From an uncultured Eubacterium sp. (lineage in GTDB: Bacteria; Bacillota; Clostridia; Lachnospirales; Lachnospiraceae), in NCBI GenBank assembly GCA_934358495.1, contig CAKRKO010000027.1, positions 1 to 29,824 on the forward strand: DNA of 29,824 bases, in the 5' to 3' direction. The stretch's first letter is position 1, and each line of letters begins with the position of its first letter. The translations under genes and the position numbers were made by a program. The notes under the pieces were generated by a model that ran no database searches, had not been told where the DNA came from, and saw only the letters and a list, made by a program, of their open reading frames with translations. Below, piece after piece: positions 8,372-15,093 of the stretch.

Positions 8372-9292
8372 ATGGAAGAAAAAAGAACCCTTTCCGATGA
8401 ACAGCTTACATCGGAATTAAGAAATAAGCGAACCGTAGGAAGAAGCGGAAAGGCACTGGAAATAGTCGGCATTATCTTTGTGCTTATAGGATTTCTGACA
8501 ACGCTGATTCCAGTTGCTATATTAGGAGGTATTCTCTGTCTGATTGGTGTGCTTGTTATGAATAACGGCGAAAAATCAATGAAACAGCAGATTGGAGATC
8601 AGCTGGTAAGAGGATTGCTGGAACAGAGTTTTGAACAGGTGGAATATGAACCGACAGGGCATATTACTTCGTCTGCAATGGGGCGGGGAAGGACAATGCT
8701 GCCGACAGATTTTTCTGAGGTAGAGGGAAGTAATCATGTCAAAGCACTTTATAAAGGAATGCACATTGAGATGAGCGCTATTTCACTGGTGCTGGAGGAA
8801 GATTATTATAATGATGATGCCGGAATATGGGAAAAAATCAAGAAAACAGTGTTTAATGGGCAGTGGCTGGTGTGTGATTTTGGTCATGAACTGTCTACGG
8901 AGTTAAAGATTGTGGCGCGCAGCGGACAAAACCGCCTGTTTTCCGGTTCAGTGATAAAAACCGGAAATGAGGAATTAGACCGAAGATTTATCATTCAGCC
9001 AGAGCAGGAGCAGGAGGCAGGGTATATTCTGACACCAAATATCATGGCGCACATTCTTCATATGTCATCCAAATATGGCGGAAAAATTTATATGAGTTTT
9101 CTGCGGGAAGGAAAACTGCATATTGCGATTGAAACAAATCGAGAATTCTTTGCAATTGGCAGAGGAAGCGTGGATGTGGAATTGTTGAGAAGCCGCTATG
9201 CGGATGAGATCCGTTGGTTCACAGGTTTTATTGATGAATTGAGCTGGGTCGATACATTTTATCAGACTGGTGCAGGGGGCAGCAGAGGATGA
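8372..9292 (+). CDS. DUF3137-like membrane protein
   Basis: A 306-residue protein. The ATG at 8372 was chosen because AGGGAGGAGGA lies just upstream; an upstream in-frame ATG (8330) has no such site. A charged N-terminus (about 35 residues) is followed by two closely spaced hydrophobic segments (about residues 33-66), then a long soluble domain. The pattern FNGQWLVCDFGHELS and the late KIYMSFLREGKLHIAI resemble DUF3137, a family of unknown function in which two N-terminal membrane segments precede a cytoplasmic domain. The gene is 14 bases upstream of a lipoprotein gene, so the two proteins are probably made together at the membrane. The family call is from memory of its motif pattern and is moderate. 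Confidence 0.65.
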   Translation: MEEKRTLSDEQLTSELRNKRTVGRSGKALEIVGIIFVLIGFLTTLIPVAILGGILCLIGVLVMNNGEKSMKQQIGDQLVRGLLEQSFEQVEYEPTGHITSSAMGRGRTMLPTDFSEVEGSNHVKALYKGMHIEMSAISLVLEEDYYNDDAGIWEKIKKTVFNGQWLVCDFGHELSTELKIVARSGQNRLFSGSVIKTGNEELDRRFIIQPEQEQEAGYILTPNIMAHILHMSSKYGGKIYMSFLREGKLHIAIETNREFFAIGRGSVDVELLRSRYADEIRWFTGFIDELSWVDTFYQTGAGGSRG

Positions 9293-9306
9293 GAGGAGAA
9301 AAGGTT

Positions 9307-10554
9307 ATGAATAAGATAAGAAAAATAATGACATTAATACTTTTGACGATAGTGAGTGTTATGCTGATCAGTTGTGGAAATCAGGAGGATGGCTCTGCAG
9401 ATCCGGGAGCGATTTCTGCATATACCGGTTTCTGGAAATATGAGACGCAGCCGATGTATCTGACAATTGACGAACAGTATCAGTGGACGATGACAGATTT
9501 TTATGGAAATCAGACAGATGGAGGAACCGTGGATGCCGAGGCAGATGCAATCGCGCTGTACACAGAGGATGGTTCATTAAAGGAGATGATGACACTGTCG
9601 GATACAGGACTGATCGATGAATCCGGAAACACGCTGGTGGCCAGTGAAGCGCTGGTATATTTGCCAACGACTTCCGATGAACTGAATTTGACAGCCACAT
9701 TTCCGGGAAATTTTGCAAGTGTACAGATCAATTATCCGGTGCAGCTGATTTCATCCGTTCATGAAACCTATACAGATACCCTTGGATTTGATGCACAGAT
9801 GAAGTATGGAACAGATGATGCGCATACCAATATTATCATCGGATTTCAGCCGATTTCTGGTTATGATGACAATATGACAAAAGGAATTGAAGTAGCAAAA
9901 CCGCAGATGGAGCAGATGATGCAGACTCTTTTGAACAATATGTATGGCGACAATGTGATACAAATCATAGGATCTGAGTGCACAGACTGCGGAAGTTATT
10001 ATCGTATTGTTGGATCTGTGTGGATGAACAGCAGTATTTTTGGGGATGGTTCCTCAGATCAGATCCGCGGAAATTTTGAGGTGCGCTATTACGGACCGAC
10101 TAATTATGCACTGGTGGCAATGACGATTGCACCGGAGAGTCGTATTGAGAATTATGTAGGGATTACGAACAATATGCTGAATACATGTACGTATACTGCC
10201 GGATGGAGTACAGCACCGAAAGCGGTTCCGGAAGCTCCGCCACAGGACGCAAAGAAAAAGTCTGATGGCGCAAGTGATGATGGAGTTGCATATTACTGGT
10301 ATGACAGTGATGGTGATCTCTGGTACTGGGATGGATCCGATAATTATTTCATCGGCTATGGGGATGCCGGTTACGATGACGATTATTATGAAGCAAATGA
10401 TTATGACCCATGGTCAGATCCGGGAGATTATGGCGACGATTATTATGATTACGATGACGATGATTATGACTATGGAGATGATGACTGGGATTATTATGAT
10501 AATAATGATGATTATGCGTATGATGATGACGGCTGGGGCGATTATTTTGACTGA
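9307..10554 (+). CDS. Lipoprotein with extreme Asp/Tyr-rich C-terminal tail, function unknown
   Basis: This 415-residue protein starts at the ATG preceded by GAGAGGAGAAAAGG. A lipoprotein signal peptide (basic start, hydrophobic core, lipobox LISC, Cys at residue 23) predicts anchoring to the outer face of the membrane. The middle (about 30-310) is an ordinary mixed domain that begins with a lipocalin-like phrase (YTGFWKYETQPMYLTI). The last 87 residues (bases 10291-10551) are almost all Asp, Tyr, Gly and Trp; about 33 Asp and 21 Tyr by my count. Such a tail would be strongly acidic and could bind cations or wall polymers; this is inference. No family was recognised. It forms a unit with the DUF3137-like gene upstream and is followed by a terminator at 10742. 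Confidence 0.82.
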   Translation: MNKIRKIMTLILLTIVSVMLISCGNQEDGSADPGAISAYTGFWKYETQPMYLTIDEQYQWTMTDFYGNQTDGGTVDAEADAIALYTEDGSLKEMMTLSDTGLIDESGNTLVASEALVYLPTTSDELNLTATFPGNFASVQINYPVQLISSVHETYTDTLGFDAQMKYGTDDAHTNIIIGFQPISGYDDNMTKGIEVAKPQMEQMMQTLLNNMYGDNVIQIIGSECTDCGSYYRIVGSVWMNSSIFGDGSSDQIRGNFEVRYYGPTNYALVAMTIAPESRIENYVGITNNMLNTCTYTAGWSTAPKAVPEAPPQDAKKKSDGASDDGVAYYWYDSDGDLWYWDGSDNYFIGYGDAGYDDDYYEANDYDPWSDPGDYGDDYYDYDDDDYDYGDDDWDYYDNNDDYAYDDDGWGDYFD

Positions 10555-10741
10555 TAAAAGAAAACAGACTCCTGCCTGTTGTAGAGTATACATGAGCCAG
10601 CATCGGCTGGATGTCTGCACAGTTTAAGGGTGCATCCATGCGAAAAGAGTTCAGAGGATGTGCCGATTAAGACATATTAGGTACAGCAGCCAAGATCTCA
10701 TTAGAATTCGGTCAAAATTAAGGATATTAGGATAATTAGAA

Positions 10742-10790
10742 AAAACTCTCGCAAAGTCTAAAATCAGATTCTGCGAGAGTTTTCTTTGTG
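10742..10790 (+). terminator. Intrinsic terminator of the DUF3137-like/lipoprotein unit
   Basis: A 12-bp perfect stem (AAAACTCTCGCA at 10742-10753 with TGCGAGAGTTTT at 10772-10783) is followed by a T-rich stretch. It is almost 190 bases after the lipoprotein stop codon. Confidence 0.8.
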
Positions 10791-10809
10791 ATATTCAACG
10801 AATTGCAAA

Positions 10810-10838
10810 TTGCCTGAATGACTGCTTCATGGTATGAT
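10810..10838 (+). promoter_or_regulatory. Promoter in front of the ATPase remnants
   Basis: TTGCCT (10810-10815) and TATGAT (10833-10838) are 17 bases apart, matching the consensus at four and five of six positions. It would transcribe the short remnant at 10904 and perhaps the pseudogene after it. Confidence 0.5.
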
Positions 10839-10903
10839 AATCATATTGAGTAAGAGATAGAACTTATAGATTATTACACATTGTGAAATAGGAGGCTGTT
10901 GCG

Positions 10904-10984
10904 ATGAAGGAAATAAATATTCCTGTTGGGATTTCATTTTTCAAGAAGCGTTGTCTGGTGAAAGGGATAAACTGTCAGCAATAA
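10904..10984 (+). pseudogene. N-terminal remnant of an AAA-ATPase-like (PD-(D/E)XK_9 type) gene
   Basis: A 26-codon frame begins MKEINIPVGISFFKK. This is very close to the conserved beginning of a family widespread in gut Firmicutes and Bacteroidetes (AAA-ATPase-like domain plus PD-(D/E)XK nuclease-like domain), whose members start with a MK-INIPVGISDFxxIR sequence and continue to YYYVDKTGLI. Here the similarity stops after about 15 residues and the rest of the roughly 500-residue gene is gone. A good ribosome binding site (AGGAGG, about 7 bases upstream) and a promoter remain, so a 26-residue peptide could still be made. The family identification rests on a short stretch. Confidence 0.6.
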
Positions 10985-11031
10985 TAAGATTTGTAACATA
11001 GATGATAGAACGATTTAGACAGGAGGAAATC

Positions 11032-11942
11032 ATGTCAAAAGTATTCAATACAACTGCTGTATGTATACCAGAAGAACATTATATGGTAAACATTGCACAG
11101 CGTTTACAAGAGATAAAAGCACTTGTAGATGATGGGAAATACTTTACAATCAATAAAGCGCGTCAGTATGGAAAGACTACGACATTGATCGCATTAAAGC
11201 GTTTGCTGGAATCAGAATATTATGTTGTATTGATGGATTTTCAGACATTTGGCAGCGCTGATTTTGCAAACGAAAACGTTTTTGCACTTTCTTTCTGTAA
11301 TTCATTTTTACGGCTGTTCAAAAAGTGCAAGCCAACATTAAATGGCGATTTAAAAGAAACACTGAATGATTTGAAAAATCATGTGGACAACAGGCATGAT
11401 TATTTTACATTAAAGCCATTATTTGAGGGACTGGGTGATATCTGTCAATTTTCTGATAAGCCGTTTTGATGATTGATGAGGTAGACAGTGCATCAAATAA
11501 TCAGGTTTTTTTGGATTTTTTAGGACAGCTTCGTGCTCAGTATATCAATCGTTTTCAGCAAACCGCATTCAAATCAGTTATTTTAGCCGGAGTGTATGAT
11601 GTGAAAAATCTCCGACATAAAATCAGACCAGATGAGGAACATAAATATAACAGTCCATGGAATATTGCGGCAGATTTTAAAATTGATATGAGTTTTTCAG
11701 AAACAGAAATTGCAGGTATGCTTAGCGATTACGAACAGGATCATCATACCGGAATGAATGTTGATGAAATAGCAACTCTGCTGTATCAGCATACATCAGG
11801 ATATCCGTTTCTTGTTTCGCGATTATGTCAGATTATGGATGAAGATATTGCTATAAATTATGACGAAAACAGATTGAAAAGTGTGTGGACCAGACAGGGA
11901 TTTTTTACACTTATTTCTCCTTTATCATCTTTGCCCACATAG
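11032..11942 (+). pseudogene. Frameshifted and 3'-truncated AAA-like ATPase gene
   Basis: The first part (11032-11469) starts MSKVFNTTAVCIPEEHYMV after AGGAGG and contains the P-loop ARQYGKTTT; it stops at TGA 11467-11469, just before the Walker B. The second part continues in the -1 frame from about 11463 with LMIDEVDSASNNQVF, the Walker B and following region. One lost base (probably CCGGTTTT to CCGTTTT) explains this. Members of this AAA-like (PF14516-type) family are about 500 residues; here similarity ends near 11905 with VWTRQGFF, and the frame then runs into the end of the convergent response regulator gene. The gene is thus broken twice. A live ATPase is unlikely. The family's function is not established. 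Confidence 0.8.
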
Positions 11943-12807
11943 CAGCACGTGTAGTTTCTGCCCATGTATATTCGCCCATATAATCCCCCTGAAACAAGTC
12001 AGCCTGTCCATGGAGATAGTCATAGTAATCGCAGGTAAAATGCTCCGTATGTACGCGCATTTTCCCATAAGCGGATTCCACCATCTGTTCCAATTGATAA
12101 GGTGTAAGCGTTTGTTTCAGTCGATAGAGAATGGTACGGCTGTAATTTTTTGAGGAATGTTCCTCACAGTTTTCCAACAGGCAAAACGTGATTTTATCAA
12201 TTGGAACCCAATTCCCTTCATAGTGGACGAGAAGCGCAAGGAGTTCTTTTGCTTTCCGGCTTTTGAAAGAAACAGGGGTTTCATTTATGAATAATTCAAA
12301 ATCCGGGAAACAGCGAACATGAGGCAGGCTGCTGTTTTGCTCATGCGGCTGTCCGGTTTCTTTTGCTGTAGCTGTGTGAATATGATCTTCCGGGGGCAAA
12401 CTGTTTTTTGCCTCAAGTGAGGCAACTGCAGTGGTATGATATTTCAGAACTCTGTTTAATACCGCACTGATCTGCTTCGGATCATATGGTTTCAAAATGT
12501 ATCCCAAAGCATCGGTGTCCCAGGCCTCCAGTGAGTATTCAGGAAATGCTGTGACATAAATGATCTCCGGGGGATTGTCCAGTTCTTGGCTGATCTGTTT
12601 TCCGAGCGCAATGCCGTTTAATACAGGCATCTCAATGTCAAGAAAAATGACATCCACGGATGTATGACGGATAAAATCCAGTGCTTCTGCAGGTTGGGTA
12701 AACGTATCAATGCGATCGTTTTCCACTGAAAATCCATCGTAACGGGTAAGCATAATGCGGAGCAGATTTAATGCCCGCTCTTCATCATCTACAAGTACAT
12801 AATTCAT
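11911..12807 (-). CDS. Response regulator with SARP-like winged-helix and BTAD-like output domain
   Basis: This 298-residue regulator has an N-terminal receiver domain (1-120): acidic DDE at 7-9, phosphate-accepting Asp57 in FLDIEMP, Thr86 and Lys106 in ILKPYD. After a linker (about 128-163), residues 164-260 form an OmpR-like winged helix of the SARP kind (FELFINETPVSFKSRKAKELLALL), and the end (260-298) is a short BTAD-like segment. It would be phosphorylated by the kinase encoded upstream (141-base gap) and activate transcription. The start ATG has TTGGAGG upstream on this strand. Its 3' end touches a truncated pseudogene without a visible terminator between them. The glycosidase gene divergent from the kinase is a likely target. 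Confidence 0.88.
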   Translation of the reverse strand: MNYVLVDDEERALNLLRIMLTRYDGFSVENDRIDTFTQPAEALDFIRHTSVDVIFLDIEMPVLNGIALGKQISQELDNPPEIIYVTAFPEYSLEAWDTDALGYILKPYDPKQISAVLNRVLKYHTTAVASLEAKNSLPPEDHIHTATAKETGQPHEQNSSLPHVRCFPDFELFINETPVSFKSRKAKELLALLVHYEGNWVPIDKITFCLLENCEEHSSKNYSRTILYRLKQTLTPYQLEQMVESAYGKMRVHTEHFTCDYYDYLHGQADLFQGDYMGEYTWAETTRAAMWAKMIKEK

Positions 12808-12948
12808 GTAAAAACCTCCAAATATTGGTGCCTAAATTGTTCAAATATTTTCAGATACCAGAGAATAAATTTCTTCAAAATCAGTAGGTACAAAGAAACA
12901 GATTTCTGAAATAAGCCCAAAAAGCAGATTATGATCCACAGCCGGATG

Positions 12949-14904
12949 TCATGCCTGATAAGGAAGAAACAATTCCATGGCTGTTCCTTCTACGCCTTCT
13001 TTTGAATGGATGACCAATGTTCCGTGCAGCAGATAATCAATTCTGGAACGGATATTTTGAATGCTGTGGTGCGGATTGATATTGTTTTCATCAAACCCCG
13101 GACCGCTGTTTGTGACACGGATTAAAATGCCGGAAGCAGATTGTAGTGTTTCCAAGCAAACGGAACCATGGTTCCCATTTTTGCGGATTCCGTATTTTAT
13201 CGCATTTTCAATCAAAGGCTGTACGGAGAGCGGTGGAATCTGAAAGTCTGTCACAGTAATATTTTTTTCAAATACAAGTGCATTGCCGAAACGCGCATTC
13301 TGGATGTACAGGTAATTTTCGATGTGTTCCAGTTCTTTTGCGAATGGAATCAGATCTGTATAATCCATAAAGTCGATATTTGTACGCAGATACCGGGAAA
13401 AATGCACGATAAGGTCTGCGGCCTGTTCTGGTGCCGTGTAACACATTTCCTGAATGGTGGTTAGCGTATTATACAGAAAATGAGGCTGAATCTGACTGGA
13501 AAGCATGGCCGTTTGTATGCGGGAAGCTTCTTTTTCCAAAGCCAGCAGATCCTGTGTATGCGTCAACAGCTGTTTCTGGTAAAGTTTGCTTGCGGTAAAA
13601 ATCAGGAAGCCAAATACAATGATGCATACCGGGAGCAAAAACAGCGTTTTGCCTGGAAGACCAAAGGAGTTGTAAATGTAATTGGCGCACATTCCCATCA
13701 GCAGATACAAAATGCCCAGATGAAACAAAAAGCCATCAATGGACAGGGAGGAAAGCCCCTGCCAGGTTTTTATCATCCATCCGATGGTAAGCACTGCGAG
13801 AAGGATGTGTCCGGTCACAACAAATACACCTGAGATGGAAACACACAGTGCCAGGGAAAAACAAATGGCAGTACCCAATATGAATCCCGCAAATATACGG
13901 CAGCTTTTTCTGGAAAAAACATTTGGGCTGGTGTGGTGGGAGATTACGATGGTAAGTGCCCAGCATGCCAATATCAGAAGCCGTGAAACGTAGGTTAGTA
14001 AAAACATCGGAATTACATTTGTGATACGCTCCAGATAACCAATGATCCAGCAGTTGTTGATGAAAAAGTAAGCCGTAAAAAGCAGACCTGTCAAAAAATA
14101 CAGGCGGAACCGGCGGGGATCAATGCTGAAAATCGACAGCAGCAGAATCACAAATGTCGCAAATAAAATGGATGACAGTATGATGAAACTGTTTTTGTAA
14201 GTATCAAAATAAGTCATTGTGAGACCGAGGCTTGTGAGCCGTGGACAAATATTTAAAATCTCAGAAGTATTGGACACTTCGATCACTACTTCAATCACAG
14301 AACTATTGTCGATGCGGTACAGCGGATAAGACCAGGGAGAAACCATAAATGCTTTTCCGGGTTTTCCGTTGATATAGACCCTGTAATTTCCGGAAGGAAG
14401 ACCGGGCAGACTGATGGCCATTTTATCTTCGTCAATATCGATATAGCGGTCTACATTTATGATCGTGCGGTAGGATGCGCGTGTTCCGGTGAGACGCTGC
14501 CGTTTCCATGGCTGTGCATAGGATGATGGGATATAAATTCTGTCCGCATCTGGGTTGGGTAATGTGGAAGTCAGTGTTTTGGCATATTGTTCAACCGCTG
14601 AGGTAGGAAGCTGATTGTGATACCATTTGGTAAAATTAGTCAGTGGATTGCTGGAGTTTACATTTCCCGGAACGTTCCCGTCAGGATCTTCTGAAAAAAT
14701 CAATTTGTCAGGATAAAATTCCCATTCTCCGGCAAGTTCGTAGTCGGCATAAAAAGGATCTTCGGACCGTTCAAAAGAAAATCCAAAGCCGGTGATCTGT
14801 GATTTCGCAGCATTCTGGCTGCTCAGATTATAGTGAATATATAAAACACCAAGTAATACGATACAAAAAATAATAGATAGCGTAAAAATATATTTTCGTT
14901 TCAT
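12949..14904 (-). CDS. LytS-like sensor histidine kinase with 7TMR-DISM-type sensor
   Basis: This is a 651-residue membrane kinase. An N-terminal membrane segment (about 4-26) is followed by an outside domain (about 27-235) with LAGEWEFYPDKLI, typical of 7TMR-DISM extracellular domains, which resemble carbohydrate-binding folds. About seven hydrophobic helices (237-440) follow, then a cytoplasmic kinase: His475 in QIQPHFLYNTL, Asn567 in LIENAIKYG, and a GPGF motif (his_kinase plus HATPase_c). It would sense an external, perhaps sugar-like, signal and phosphorylate the response regulator encoded next. The start follows AAGGGGAG on this strand. The ligand is not visible in the sequence. Confidence 0.9.
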   Translation of the reverse strand: MKRKYIFTLSIIFCIVLLGVLYIHYNLSSQNAAKSQITGFGFSFERSEDPFYADYELAGEWEFYPDKLIFSEDPDGNVPGNVNSSNPLTNFTKWYHNQLPTSAVEQYAKTLTSTLPNPDADRIYIPSSYAQPWKRQRLTGTRASYRTIINVDRYIDIDEDKMAISLPGLPSGNYRVYINGKPGKAFMVSPWSYPLYRIDNSSVIEVVIEVSNTSEILNICPRLTSLGLTMTYFDTYKNSFIILSSILFATFVILLLSIFSIDPRRFRLYFLTGLLFTAYFFINNCWIIGYLERITNVIPMFLLTYVSRLLILACWALTIVISHHTSPNVFSRKSCRIFAGFILGTAICFSLALCVSISGVFVVTGHILLAVLTIGWMIKTWQGLSSLSIDGFLFHLGILYLLMGMCANYIYNSFGLPGKTLFLLPVCIIVFGFLIFTASKLYQKQLLTHTQDLLALEKEASRIQTAMLSSQIQPHFLYNTLTTIQEMCYTAPEQAADLIVHFSRYLRTNIDFMDYTDLIPFAKELEHIENYLYIQNARFGNALVFEKNITVTDFQIPPLSVQPLIENAIKYGIRKNGNHGSVCLETLQSASGILIRVTNSGPGFDENNINPHHSIQNIRSRIDYLLHGTLVIHSKEGVEGTAMELFLPYQA

Positions 14905-14919
14905 AGACTCCCCTTTTAC

Positions 14920-14948
14920 ATTATATAGATCGTGATGTTTCTATTTTA
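14920..14948 (-). promoter_or_regulatory. Possible promoter of the kinase/regulator pair
   Basis: On the minus strand a perfect TATAAT (14925 down to 14920) lies about 15 bases before the kinase start, which would leave a very short leader. The -35 candidate 17 bases further up (TAAAAT) is poor, so an activator may be needed or the box may be a chance match. Confidence 0.3.
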
Positions 14949-14979
14949 GAAAAATGCAGGAAACGTGTCAAGAAAAGTA

Positions 14980-15009
14980 ACGGTTCTGTGACGGTCTGTT
15001 TTGTATAAT
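14980..15009 (+). promoter_or_regulatory. Glycosidase promoter with 11-bp direct repeat
   Basis: ACGGTTCTGTG (14980-14990) and ACGGTCTGTTT (14991-15001) form a direct repeat with an exact 11-base period. It covers the place where a -35 box should be; the -10 box TATAAT is at 15004-15009 and no recognisable TTGACA exists. SARP and OmpR-class activators bind such repeats, and SARP sites typically end a few bases before the -10. The response regulator of that class is encoded next door. Binding is inferred. Confidence 0.55.
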
Positions 15010-15093
15010 AAAAGCACAGTTTACGATATATGATTTCGGACAAATCATGAGGGTAAAGAGTTTAGGTGAACTGAAGAAATGGAGGAGAATAAA

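Larger units (their letters stand above)
10555..10903. other. Intergenic stretch after the acidic lipoprotein
   Basis: This 349-base stretch has no convincing gene. It holds the terminator at 10742-10790 and the promoter at 10810-10838. The first part (10555-10741) shows only very short open frames without ribosome binding sites and no clear repeat or RNA motif. Confidence 0.7.

Noticed and set aside
10265..10627. Met/Ile-rich 120-codon frame in the +1 frame over the lipoprotein tail
   Set aside because: It arises from GAT/TAT-rich DNA read in another frame and overlaps the well-supported lipoprotein.
11455..11475. Programmed frameshift linking the two parts of the AAA-like ATPase
   Set aside because: The site (CCG TTT TGA) is not a standard slippery heptamer, and the gene is also truncated at its 3' end, so decay by mutation is the simpler reading.
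11881..12153. 90-codon plus-strand frame after the ATPase pseudogene
   Set aside because: It is opposite the 3' end of the response regulator, has no ribosome binding site and no recognisable product.
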